Assembly: GCA_035631315.1 (NCBI GenBank)
Contig: DASQIZ010000107.1
Span: 62,001 to 126,000, forward strand
Direction: 5' to 3'
DNA: 64,000 nucleotides
Source: 40CM-2-70-7 sp035631315
Lineage (GTDB): Bacteria; Gemmatimonadota; Gemmatimonadetes; Gemmatimonadales; GWC2-71-9
Under the pieces are notes generated by a model, which saw nothing but the letters and a program-made list of their open reading frames with translations, made no database searches and was not told the DNA's origin. A program made the translations under genes and the position numbers. Each line of letters starts with the position of its first letter. Positions within the stretch are counted from its first letter, which is position 1. Below, one piece after another: positions 25,201 to 33,777 of the stretch.

Positions 25201-26529
25201 ATGCTCACGCTCATCGTTCTGCTGGTGGCGCAGCACCCCGCGAACCCAGCCCGCCCCCCCGCCGACAGCGGCCTTTCCTTCCAGGTTGGGAAGGCGGAGC
25301 TGACGCTGGCTGGGCCTTGGCGATTCAAAGTGGGGGACGATCCGACCTGGGGATCCCCGACCTATGACGACCAGGGTTGGGAAACCATCAGCCTCGCGGC
25401 GCCGCCGGGCGCGCACGATGGCGACGTCGGCCTGTCGGGATTCGTTCCCGGCTGGGGTACGCGCGGCCACCCCGGTTACTCGGGGTTCGCATGGTATCGG
25501 ATACGGGTCCGGATTTCGGGCGGAGCCGATTCTCTGGCGATCGCGGGGCCTCCCTACGTCGAGGACGCGTACCAGCTCTTCGTGAATGGCCAGCTGCTGG
25601 GCGGGGTCGGCAATTTTCGCGACCCCGTCCCCTCCGCGTTCAGCACCACACCCCTGCTCCGGACGATGCCGCCAACATCAGTGGCGGTGATTGCACTGCG
25701 GGTCTGGATGGCGCCGGAAGACGCGCTGGCAGCGCCCGATGGCGGTGGCGTACACATTGCGCCCGCGCTCGGCACGGTCCCCGCCATGACCGCCCGGGTC
25801 CGGGTCGAGTGGATGGAACTGATCCGGGGATATTTCCTGGAGATGCTCCAGGCGGCTGTATTCGTCGCGCTGGCCTTCGGCGTCCTGGGACTCCGGCAGC
25901 TCGACGCGCGCCCAGCATACTCCTGGATCGCCGCCGGCCTCCTCGCCACCGCAGTGATGCGGGCGCTGCTTGCGGTGACAGCCTGGACGGCCTGGATCAG
26001 CCTGCGACAGTTCGACCTGCTCGAGAACGCTGGCGTCATTCCCGTCATGATCGGTGCGTGGTGCCTGGCGTGGTGGTCGGTCGCGGGCCGCCGGCCTCAC
26101 TGGCTTTGGAAGCCGATCGTGGCTGCAACAGGCATGCAGATGGTCGGGCGGGTGCTTGCAAACGGGGCGATCCTGGGTGGTTCCGTACCCGCGACGCATA
26201 TCCTCAACGCCACGATCGAGATCGCGCGCCTGGTGCTGGCGTTGGCGTACGTCGTGCCCATCACGTGGTTGGTGCGGGAACGGGGGTCGCAGTGGGCGCT
26301 CATCGCCCTGACCGCCCTGCTTGTCGGTACGGGACTCTTCGCCTCGGAACTCAGTACCGTCGGAATTCCGGGCATCTGGTTCCCCTACGGCACCGGGGTT
26401 TCCCGCACCCAATTCGCCTATGCCGCGGCGAACGTCACCATCGCACTGTGGTTGTGGTCGCGCCTACGGGAGCTGCACGGGCGGACGGGAGCCCCATCGG
26501 TGAGGCCCCAGCATACCGGGCTGACCTGA
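25201..26529 (+). CDS. Membrane protein: galactose-binding-like domain plus seven helices
   Basis: The 442-residue protein starts with a short signal. It then has a beta-rich domain of about 190 residues (LTLAGPWRFKVGDDPTWGSP with WETISL, then YQLFVNGQLLGGVGNF), which resembles the carbohydrate-binding sandwich of glycoside hydrolase family 2. About seven hydrophobic helices follow (about 225-435). This arrangement is the sensory N-terminal half of some histidine kinases and guanylate cyclases, but no output domain follows. It may be a receptor with a partner encoded elsewhere. Confidence 0.7.
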   Translation: MLTLIVLLVAQHPANPARPPADSGLSFQVGKAELTLAGPWRFKVGDDPTWGSPTYDDQGWETISLAAPPGAHDGDVGLSGFVPGWGTRGHPGYSGFAWYRIRVRISGGADSLAIAGPPYVEDAYQLFVNGQLLGGVGNFRDPVPSAFSTTPLLRTMPPTSVAVIALRVWMAPEDALAAPDGGGVHIAPALGTVPAMTARVRVEWMELIRGYFLEMLQAAVFVALAFGVLGLRQLDARPAYSWIAAGLLATAVMRALLAVTAWTAWISLRQFDLLENAGVIPVMIGAWCLAWWSVAGRRPHWLWKPIVAATGMQMVGRVLANGAILGGSVPATHILNATIEIARLVLALAYVVPITWLVRERGSQWALIALTALLVGTGLFASELSTVGIPGIWFPYGTGVSRTQFAYAAANVTIALWLWSRLRELHGRTGAPSVRPQHTGLT

Positions 26530-26606
26530 GCCTGGGACTCAGATCGCGTTCCAACCATTCGCCCATTGAACGCCACTCACTAGTAACTCCAATCGGACTG
26601 CGTTCG

Positions 26607-27491
26607 ATGCGTGTGTGGCTCGCTTGGTCGCTCCTCATCCCGGCCGCGGTCGCGGCCCGCCAGACATCACCACCCATCGCTCCGAAGAACCTCTCCCGGG
26701 CTACCCCCTCCACCATCACGTCGGCGCCCGACCAGTTCGCGCAGCTTCGCGACGTACGGCTTCGCTACCGCGAGGCAGGGCTCGGCGAACCCGTTCTTCT
26801 TATCCATGGGCTTGGCGCAAGCCTTGAGGTTCTCGCCAGTCTCGGCGATTCACTCGCAGTTGACCACCACGTCATTGCCTTCGATGTGCGCGGCTTCGGG
26901 CAGAGCACCAAGTTCGCCCGCCCGCACGACTATGGGCGGGCCATGGCCGATGATGTCATTCACCTGCTCGACCACCTGCACATTCAGCGAGCACACGTGA
27001 TCGGCCACTCCATGGGCGCCCTGATTGCCGCCAACCTGGCCGAGCGGTATCCCGGGCGCGTCGCGAGTGCCACGTTGATCGCCGGTCCGTTCTGGCCCGA
27101 CTCTGTTACCGCATTCCATGCGATGGCGCCCTGGGAAGCGGAACTGCAAGCCGGGCGGGGGATGACCGCGTTGTTACGGTGGCTCTTCCCACGCCTCGAT
27201 TCGGCTTCAGCAGTGACATTAGACCGGCAACTCATGGCCTCCAACGACCTTGCGTCCTTGGAAGCGGTGATCCCCTCACTCGGTTCGCTGGTGGTCGGTC
27301 TGAATCGCCCGGCGCGAATGCCGGTGCTCATTGCCGCGGCTGGCGACTCACTGAACGCGTATTCGCATGCTCTGGCAGCGCACTGGGCCTCGGCGCGTCT
27401 CCTCGAGTTCCCCACAGCCAGTCACGCAGGCATCCTGAACCAACCAGGATTGCTGACGGCGATCCGTCAGATCGCGCGCGCCAAGATGTAA
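26607..27491 (+). CDS. Secreted alpha/beta hydrolase
   Basis: The start at ATG 26607 encodes a signal peptide (residues about 1-18) and gives 294 aa. The fold is clear: the oxyanion region VLLIHGLGASLE, FDVRGFGQS, the nucleophile elbow HVIGHSMGALIAAN with Ser135, a late Asp in AAAGDSLN and the His in PTASHAGILNQP. Esterase, lipase or C-C hydrolase activity cannot be separated by sequence. It is the last gene before the broken tRNA-Lys. Confidence 0.85.
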   Translation: MRVWLAWSLLIPAAVAARQTSPPIAPKNLSRATPSTITSAPDQFAQLRDVRLRYREAGLGEPVLLIHGLGASLEVLASLGDSLAVDHHVIAFDVRGFGQSTKFARPHDYGRAMADDVIHLLDHLHIQRAHVIGHSMGALIAANLAERYPGRVASATLIAGPFWPDSVTAFHAMAPWEAELQAGRGMTALLRWLFPRLDSASAVTLDRQLMASNDLASLEAVIPSLGSLVVGLNRPARMPVLIAAAGDSLNAYSHALAAHWASARLLEFPTASHAGILNQPGLLTAIRQIARAKM

Positions 27492-27539
27492 CCGTGAAGG
27501 AGGCTGGGCCCGAAAAAACGAAAGCCCTGAAGGAAGGAA

Positions 27540-27613
27540 TGTGCCGGCTGGGGATCGAACCCAGGACCTACGGATTAAAAGTCCGCAAGTCTTCCAACCG
27601 AGTTTACCTGCCC
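27540..27613 (-). pseudogene. 3' half of split tRNA-Lys(UUU) joined to a degenerate tRNA-like 5' half
   Basis: From the core leftward (27585 to 27540) the minus strand reads the anticodon loop CTTTTAA, TCCGT, AGGTC, the T-arm CTGGG-TTCGATC-CCCAG, CCGGCAC and A: the 3' half of a tRNA-Lys. On the island side (27586-27613) the expected 5' half is replaced by GGGCAGG-TA and a D-arm-like stretch. This pairs imperfectly (5 of 7 acceptor pairs; D-stem with a mismatch), so the joined product is unlikely to work. The true 5' half is at 47182-47223. The replaced portion overlaps the integrase stop codon at 27604-27606. Confidence 0.9.
27571..27585. repeat. Left attachment core (att repeat)
   Basis: CGGATTAAAAGTCCG is identical to the copy at 47182-47196. 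Beyond it, host tRNA 3' sequence continues to the left, and island sequence begins to the right. Confidence 0.9.
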
Positions 27614-28213
27614 GACAAGAACTTAGCTTTGCCGCTTGCCTGATTGTTTACCCTTTGTTTACCCATGACACCTGAGTTTCTTGACGGCTCGGCGAACCGC
27701 TTTGCGACCGCAGCCGCCAGATCATGTTCGTCGATGATGTTGTAGCGATCAAACATCGACCGTGTCTTCCAGCCACAGAGCTTCATGATCTCGCCTTCGG
27801 TGAGGGCCGGCTTTGCGCATCTCGCGTGCTGCCGTTCGCCGCAGATCGTGGAGCAACCGACCCTGAAGCCCGGCCCGCTTGCACGCCGACTTCCACGCCT
27901 TGTAGAAAGTCTTAATTGGGCGGCCGTGTTCGTGGAAGACGAGCGGCCCGCTCCGCTGCATCCACCGCTCACGCAGCAGCTCGCGCAACGCGGGGGCAAG
28001 ACCAAATGGGAACACGCGGCCAACCTTGCCCTTCGTCTCGTCGCCGTAGAGCCGGATAGTCTCGGCCTCCCAACTTATGTGCTCCCACGTCAGACCGACA
28101 ACTTCGTCCTTCCGCCAGCCGGTCAACCGTCCGAAGTTCGCAACGGGCCGGATGTATGCCGGTAGCTCGATCAGCAAAGCCGCAATGTCAGCTTCGGAGA
28201 AGAAGCCGCTGCG
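27604..28213 (-). pseudogene. Tyrosine recombinase/integrase remnant (N-truncated, frameshifted)
   Basis: The catalytic domain is recognisable in two frames. The first frame (from about 28213 to 27820) has RSGFFSEADIAALL, LTGWRKDEVVGLTW (first catalytic Arg) and LLHDLRRTAAREM (His-x-x-Arg). The second frame has TEGEIMKLCGWKTRSMFDRY (last conserved Trp and nucleophile Tyr) and the end at 27604. A one-base indel near 27815 separates them. The N-terminal DNA-binding domain is missing: family similarity starts abruptly where the MerB-like gene ends, which suggests a deletion junction. In these elements the integrase normally lies next to the attachment site, as here. Confidence 0.88.
27645..27664. 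promoter_or_regulatory. Candidate integrase arm sites, left end
   Basis: Two direct TGTTTACCC copies (27645-27653 and 27656-27664, 11-bp spacing) lie about 60 bp from the core. The same pair occurs near the right end at 47079-47099. They lie within the last codons of the recombinase remnant. A related GTTTACCT is at 27603-27610. Confidence 0.6.
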
Positions 28214-28872
28214 CGCGTTGCGAACGAGTCCCCGGTCAACCCCAGCCCCCCAAAGATCCGGCGCATCTCGTTGGGCTGAGGGCGACGGGAATCAGGGTCG
28301 AGGCGGGTCGAGTACCAGGCCCGCGCCAAGCCCCAAAGCTGGGTCAACTGCACAATCGGCCGGACGGGGTACCCCTTCTCCACGCACCACTCGCGAACGC
28401 GCTCTTCCGACCGAAAGAAGAGCATCACGCTTCACGTAAAGACAATGTCCTTCCACCACTTTACCGCCGGGACCGCGCAATGGAATCGCCAATCTGAGGT
28501 TGGAGGCGCCTGATCGGATACCTCCAACTCCAGAGGCTCGAGTGACGCTTCGCACCGCGAGTGCACCACTCCCGGACGTCGGAGTGCGGCGGGAATACCC
28601 AATGCGTCCCAGGCACAGTTGGCGTAGTAGGTGACGCCGCCCGAGGCCACCCGGTGCTGCGTGGGGACTCCGGAAAAGGGCGGCGCCATCCGGATGGACT
28701 CGCCGTCCCCCTCCAGGAGCAGAACCCGCTTCGATCTGAGATGCGGAAAGATCTCCAGCACGTCCTGCACCCCCACGCCCGCCCGTGACGCAACCTGGGT
28801 AGGCGATGGACTGGTCCCTAGCTCTGCGAAGTGCTGGTATATAGCAAGCTTGACATTGAGCTCCTGATCCAT
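28171..28872 (-). CDS. MerB-like organomercurial lyase homologue with in-frame UGA
   Basis: ATG 28872 has GGTGAGG upstream. The first 146 residues match the alkylmercury lyase family: an N-terminal winged-helix-like part, SGVPTQHRVASGG, and NCAWDALGIPAAL, which holds the equivalents of MerB Cys96 and Asp99. WWKDIVFT follows, and then TGA at 28434-28432. The same frame continues SVMLFFRSEERVREWCVEKG, LTQLWGLARAWYSTRLDPD and GLGLTGDSF, the normal family C-terminus, to 28171 (233 codons with readthrough). The UGA sits at the position of MerB Cys159. It is either a Sec codon or a nonsense mutation. The last about 15 residues come from the integrase junction. Confidence 0.65.
28401..28423 (-). promoter_or_regulatory. 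Candidate bacterial SECIS-like hairpin after the UGA
   Basis: Minus-strand GCTCTTC (28423-28417) pairs with GAAGAGC (28407-28401) around the loop TTTCGGTCG. GGTC in the loop lies 20-23 nt after the UGA, nearly the same distance as GGUC in the E. coli fdhF SECIS as I recall it. A single C-G pair could close a GGTC tetraloop above a TTT bulge. Hairpins arise by chance in GC-rich DNA, so this supports but does not prove a Sec codon. Confidence 0.35.
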
Positions 28873-29074
28873 CCTTGCAGCCTCACCCGACGTTCTGCGT
28901 CGAGGCCGAAAGTGCTCCGTCGTCGGTCCCGACTCGTTCTTCCGCGTGCCCAAGCATTGCAACCGATGTTGCGACGCACCATCCGAGTTGAGCAGTGCCA
29001 TTTTCGGATTGTGAACAGGGCCATGTGACCTGCGAATCCCGACCTGGGTATTACCGAGTAACCAGGAGAATTTC

Positions 29075-29557
29075 ATGCGTTGCTTGCCGTTTGCCGGAGT
29101 ACTCGCCGCCGCCCTCGTTCTCGGATGCAGCCGCACGCCCCCGCTCCCGACTGGAACGACTGGTCGAGACCAGTCGGGGCGTGACCACATCAGCACGCTA
29201 GTCAGCCTCTCATTCGGCGCCCCATCGGTGTCAGCGACCGATACCGTGCGCGCGGGGGACACATTCACCGTGTCGTTCCGGACCCTGACGAAAGGGTGCG
29301 ATCAACCCGATGTGATCGGCGAACAGACATCGGCGTCAGGGGAGAACGTCACACTCACTCCGTATAACGTGGATATCACACGGCAGGACTCAAACTCCAT
29401 GTGTCCGACATACATCACCACGAGCCTGCGCTCGATCGACATTTCGCTCGGCGCGCCGGGAGTCGACACGATCAAGGTGGTGGGATACCTCCGGCAATCG
29501 AACGACTCCACCACGCTCGGCTCGATTCAGAAAACCGTCCAAGTCACCCCTAAGTGA
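29075..29557 (+). CDS. Hypothetical lipoprotein (160 aa), paralogue of the one at 24.7 kb
   Basis: ATG 29075 has AGGAGA about 7 nt upstream. The signal segment ends in the lipobox V-L-G-C-S. The mature protein has DTVRAGDTFTVSFRTL, two cysteines and a final LGAPGVDTIKVVGYL, which parallel the lipoprotein at 24677-25162. It is probably an extracytoplasmic beta-sandwich. It lies inside the island while its relative lies in the adjacent chromosome. Function unknown. Confidence 0.7.
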   Translation: MRCLPFAGVLAAALVLGCSRTPPLPTGTTGRDQSGRDHISTLVSLSFGAPSVSATDTVRAGDTFTVSFRTLTKGCDQPDVIGEQTSASGENVTLTPYNVDITRQDSNSMCPTYITTSLRSIDISLGAPGVDTIKVVGYLRQSNDSTTLGSIQKTVQVTPK

Positions 29558-29734
29558 CGGATAGCGTTATCGCGCTGCGATGATGGGAGGCGCGCGACTC
29601 CGCATAAGGCAACGTTTTCCGCGGGCGTGAACCACGCGACGGCCTCACAAGAGCTAGCGATGGTTGATTCAAGCACGGCGACGTGAGTCGTTGTTAGTCC
29701 GCCCACTGAGTCTTCTCGGACGGAGATCGAACGC

Positions 29735-32251
29735 TCATAAGTCGGCTTGAAGGGCTGTCGCCGGGTCTGTGCGAGAAGCCCGCCGCGCGGGAATCCAGCT
29801 CGCTGCCAATGCGACACCGCCCAGCAGCAGTACCGCCGCGGTGAGCGCAATGGGATCGGTGGGGCGGATGTCGTACAAGAGCGCTGCGAGAAACCTGGTC
29901 AACAGCAGGACTCCTACCAATCCCAACACGATGCCCATTGCGGCCACACGGAGCGACTGCCCCATCACGAGCGCCAGGAGCGTTGCGGGCTGCGCACCGA
30001 GCGCCCCGCGCAGGGCGAGTTCTCGAGTCCGCAAGCTCACCAGGTATGACGTGATGCCGTACAGGCCGACGGCCCCGATCGCGAGGGCGGCCATCGAGGC
30101 GACTTCCAGGAGCCAGAGTATGAAGGATGTCCGAGCGGTCGATTGGTTGATCACGCTCGTCATGGCTCGATCGTCGTAGACGGGAACGCCAGGCGCCAAC
30201 GCGCTGACCATGCGCTGCACGGCCCCTTTGACGCGCTCCACCGGTCCGGCTGTCCGAACGACAAATGCCACGTTGCGCGGCGCCCACCGGGCAGTACTGG
30301 CACCGCTATCTGCCGCCGCGGGTCCGGGCGCAATCACGAACGGCAGGTACAAGGTTTCGTCAGGCGGAGCGTCGAGGCGTGTATCTCGGGTATCAACGGT
30401 CACGCCGACGACCGTGAAGCGTGGTCCGTTGGGGGCGAATTGCAGCTGCCGACCGACGGCGACCGAGTCCCCCCAGTAGCGCCGAGCGACAGAGCGGCCG
30501 ATCACGACCTGCAAGGGTGCCTGCCTGGGGTCCGGCTCGTCAAACCCATGCCCGTCGAGGAACCGGATGCGGAGGGCCGCGAAATACCCTGGCGTGGCGA
30601 GGACGATCGGGTGAATCACCGGGATGACGCCGGGGCCGAGTGGGCGACCGGGAATAAAGACCGCCGTGTCTTCGTGCCCCTCCACCTCGAGAGGCAAGGT
30701 CGACGCAGCGCCCGCAGCCACGGCACCGGGAAGCGCTGCCAGCTCGGAGAGCCCCTGATTCACGAGCGTCACGGAACTGGAAGCCGTCGGGTACGACTGC
30801 ATCGGCAGGTCGAGTCGGAAGGAGTACACGCCGATCGGCTCGAAGCCCAGGGGAACCGAGCGGAGCCGCTGGAAGCTTCGGACCATGAGTCCCGCGCCCG
30901 TGACGAGGACCAGCGCGAGCGCGATCTGGACCACCCCGAACGCTCGGAGCACATGGTGCTTTCGCGATGTCCCCGTGGTCGCCCGACCCGCTTGCCGCAG
31001 CGCGTCCCCCAGGCTCCCATCCGCCGACCGCAACGCCGGCACGGCGCTCGTCACGACCGCGGTGAAGAGGATTAACCCCGCGACCACCAAGAGCACTTGA
31101 GGGTGGAGACCGACTTCACCGAGCCGGGGAATCGCGAGGCCGTCGCCAAGCGACCCCAACACCCGGAGAGCGAGTCCTGCCAGGACCACCCCGGCAGCTC
31201 CACCAAGTCCGGCAATCAAAAGCCCCTCGGCCAAGAAATCCGCGACAATAGCGCCTCGCTCGGCCCCGAGGGCTCGCCGCACTTGCAGATCGTGGCGCCG
31301 GGCTTCTCCGCGTACCAGGAAGAGGTTCGTGACATTCGCGCAGGCAACAAGGAGGACGAATCCGGCCGAACCGAGCGCAATCCACAGGGCGCGTCCGACG
31401 TCACCTATGAGGGCGTCCCGAAGGGGGCGCACGACGGGAGCCATGTGCGTAGCGGAGGTCGCTTCGACCGTAAGACGACCAGGGAACGCCACCGGCACCT
31501 GGGGCAAGAGCGCCCTAAGATCAGACAATGCTGCCCCCGCGGTGACGCCCGGACGCAGGCGTGCGACGGCGGAGAATATGAACGCCGCGGTGGCCGTCTT
31601 CGTCGGGTCGATACCGATCGGCAGCCACACCGCCGTGCTCGCATCCGGGAACGCAAATTGTGCTGGCATCACGCCGATGATCAGATGCGGGACGCCATCG
31701 ACAGGTGTTACTTGGCCGATCGCTGAGGGAGAGCCCCCGAAGCGTGTTCTCCACAGCCAGTCGCTGAGGAGGACGACCGGTGGGCTGTTGGGCAGATCCT
31801 CGGCGTCACGAAATGGGCGGCCGATCTGGGGAGGGACCCCCAACACGTCGAATAAGCCCGCGCTCGCGCGCGTACCCTCGACGCGCTCCGCCCGCTCGGA
31901 CGTCGCACCGAGGGTCCCCAAGTTGACCGAGAGCGTGCGGTAGGCGCCAACGTTTGTGAAGACGTGGTTCGCTTGACGGTAATACAGGTACGTGGCATCA
32001 GATTGGGGAACCGTGAGTCCCCCGTGCACAACGAGCGTGTGTGTGAGGGCTACCAGCCGCTCGGCATGGGGGAAACCGAGTGGCCTGAGCAGGACACCGT
32101 CCACCAAGCTGAACACCGCCGTCGTGACCCCAACGCCGATCGCGATGGTGAGGATTGCGGCCAAGGCGACCGCCGGCGCACGACGAAGCCTGCGCGCTGC
32201 GCGAACGAGCAGCGGTCCCCAGGCGGCGCCCCGTACGGCAGGGAGGGCCAT
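29735..32251 (-). CDS. MacB/FtsX-type ABC permease (ADOP family, no ATPase)
   Basis: This 838-residue membrane protein starts at ATG 32251 (MALPAVRG). After a short amphipathic segment (VRAARRLRRAPAVALAAILT) comes helix 1 and a large periplasmic MacB-like domain (about 60-260). Three FtsX helices, a second periplasmic domain (about 440-680) and three final helices follow. This is the duplicated layout of 'acidobacterial duplicated orphan permeases'. No nucleotide-binding subunit lies next to it. A small cupin gene ends 16 nt upstream, so the two are probably one operon. Confidence 0.87.
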   Translation of the reverse strand: MALPAVRGAAWGPLLVRAARRLRRAPAVALAAILTIAIGVGVTTAVFSLVDGVLLRPLGFPHAERLVALTHTLVVHGGLTVPQSDATYLYYRQANHVFTNVGAYRTLSVNLGTLGATSERAERVEGTRASAGLFDVLGVPPQIGRPFRDAEDLPNSPPVVLLSDWLWRTRFGGSPSAIGQVTPVDGVPHLIIGVMPAQFAFPDASTAVWLPIGIDPTKTATAAFIFSAVARLRPGVTAGAALSDLRALLPQVPVAFPGRLTVEATSATHMAPVVRPLRDALIGDVGRALWIALGSAGFVLLVACANVTNLFLVRGEARRHDLQVRRALGAERGAIVADFLAEGLLIAGLGGAAGVVLAGLALRVLGSLGDGLAIPRLGEVGLHPQVLLVVAGLILFTAVVTSAVPALRSADGSLGDALRQAGRATTGTSRKHHVLRAFGVVQIALALVLVTGAGLMVRSFQRLRSVPLGFEPIGVYSFRLDLPMQSYPTASSSVTLVNQGLSELAALPGAVAAGAASTLPLEVEGHEDTAVFIPGRPLGPGVIPVIHPIVLATPGYFAALRIRFLDGHGFDEPDPRQAPLQVVIGRSVARRYWGDSVAVGRQLQFAPNGPRFTVVGVTVDTRDTRLDAPPDETLYLPFVIAPGPAAADSGASTARWAPRNVAFVVRTAGPVERVKGAVQRMVSALAPGVPVYDDRAMTSVINQSTARTSFILWLLEVASMAALAIGAVGLYGITSYLVSLRTRELALRGALGAQPATLLALVMGQSLRVAAMGIVLGLVGVLLLTRFLAALLYDIRPTDPIALTAAVLLLGGVALAASWIPARRASRTDPATALQADL

Positions 32252-32267
32252 CAGTGAGCCTGCGCCA

Positions 32268-32597
32268 TCAGTCGACGATGAACAGCGTTGCCCCGGTGGC
32301 GGTCCGCGATCGATGCGGCGCCACACGCGACGCGACCTGGTAGCTCATGCCAGACCCGAGCTGGTGCCGCGGGCCGTCCCGAAGCTCCGTTTCCAATGCC
32401 CCCGAGAGCACGAGAAGAACGTGCCCGCGATCGCACCAGTGATTCGCGACATACCCCGGCGTGTAGCGCACCATACGGACGCGAATGTTGCCCACCTCCA
32501 GTGTGCGCGAAAAGGCCGCGCCGGATTCCCCCTCATGCGCAACCTCGGGAACGCTCGACCAATTAGTGGTCATGAACGGGACGGCGGTAATGTCCAT
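32268..32597 (-). CDS. Small cupin (DHCW-type)
   Basis: The 109-residue single cupin barrel has the first motif at VANHWCDRGHVLLVLSG and the second around GMSYQVASRVAPHRSR. The N-H-W-C-D stretch resembles the 'DHCW motif cupin' group. Its metal and function are unknown. It immediately precedes the ADOP permease gene and probably shares its transcript. Confidence 0.8.
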   Translation of the reverse strand: MDITAVPFMTTNWSSVPEVAHEGESGAAFSRTLEVGNIRVRMVRYTPGYVANHWCDRGHVLLVLSGALETELRDGPRHQLGSGMSYQVASRVAPHRSRTATGATLFIVD

Positions 32598-32778
32598 TCG
32601 TCACGGCCTATCTACTTAAAGAAGACTGCACGGGTTGACCTCCCAAGTCGCACTAGAATCGCCCTAGATCACAGCATACGCAAATTCTCCGCGCGACGGA
32701 CTCTCCCATTCAAAGGACGCGTCGCGGTGACACGTCACGCCCCAAAGACCTCGGGGACGCAGCGTGAGGAAATGCCTG

Positions 32779-33546
32779 TCAGCCCTTGACCCCGGTCGTC
32801 ATATAGAGGCGGAGGTCGGTCGTCAGCATCAGTTGCGTGCCCCGCGACGCTGCGTCCTCAGCAGCACTCCAAACCCGCTCACACCCCTCCCGATAGGCGC
32901 GGTCCGACAGTGCGGCGAGTTGTGATGTGAAACTCCTCTCGAGGAGCCCCGTCCGTTGCGCCGTGGTGGCGTCTGTTTCCGCACGAATGTTTTGGACTGT
33001 CCGAGTCTCCAAGCGACCGAAGCCCGCGACCGCCAGCTCCTCACGAATCGCCGCGGAACTCGGACAGCGACTGCGATCGAGGGCATCGGCCTCCGGGAAG
33101 TACTCATAGATCCACCAGCGATCGCGGCCCTGAAGGGGATCCAGACCGACTGTCGCAATCCTCCCACCGGGTGTGAGCGCCCGATGGGCTTCCCCGAAGA
33201 ACGCCGGGCGACTACTGAAATGATGCAGAGCGTAGATGGCCAAGACGCGGTCGAACGCCTTGGTGGCGAATGGCAGTCGCTCGGCACGCCCAAGTGTTAG
33301 TAGTGGCGACGAGGGTCGATGGACTTGTCGCATCATCGCGCGTGAGGGGTCCAGGCCGACAACGACGGCACCCTGGCCCGCGAGCGCCCGAAGCCAGTGA
33401 CCGGTGCCGCAGCCCACCTCGAGGATTCGTGCCGCTCCGGTCGTCATGGCGAGGAGCGCAGCCGTGAGCCCATCGAAGGATTCGAGCTCGTATCGGCGCC
33501 CATAGCCTTCGGCGTACCGGTCGTAATCAACGGGACAAGGAGACAA
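32779..33546 (-). CDS. Class I SAM-dependent methyltransferase
   Basis: In 255 aa, motif I is ILEVGCGTGHWLRAL near residue 40. The acidic residue after beta-2 is in VVVGLDPS. LGRAERLPFATKAFDRVLAI and YALHHFS follow, a UbiE/Methyltransf_11 pattern. The C-terminal part (about 150-255) has no specific signature. The substrate is unknown. The region up to the next gene (33547-33777) shows only a short unconvincing open frame. Confidence 0.85.
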   Translation of the reverse strand: MSPCPVDYDRYAEGYGRRYELESFDGLTAALLAMTTGAARILEVGCGTGHWLRALAGQGAVVVGLDPSRAMMRQVHRPSSPLLTLGRAERLPFATKAFDRVLAIYALHHFSSRPAFFGEAHRALTPGGRIATVGLDPLQGRDRWWIYEYFPEADALDRSRCPSSAAIREELAVAGFGRLETRTVQNIRAETDATTAQRTGLLERSFTSQLAALSDRAYREGCERVWSAAEDAASRGTQLMLTTDLRLYMTTGVKG

Positions 33547-33777
33547 GACACCTACTGACGGTTGACGGTGATCATGCCACGGAGGGTACGAATGATGAGT
33601 ATCCGGTCGTCAGTGCCATTCATGGACACGATATGGGTCCATTCACACCCGACTTGCCTGGCGAACGCGGGATTATGGAGTACTCCGCGATGGAACCGGA
33701 CGACCGTGGAAAGTGGATCTTGTCTGGCCTCGACGCGTTCGAGAGTGTGTCATCGAAGGTGACCCCAGGAGCTGGAC

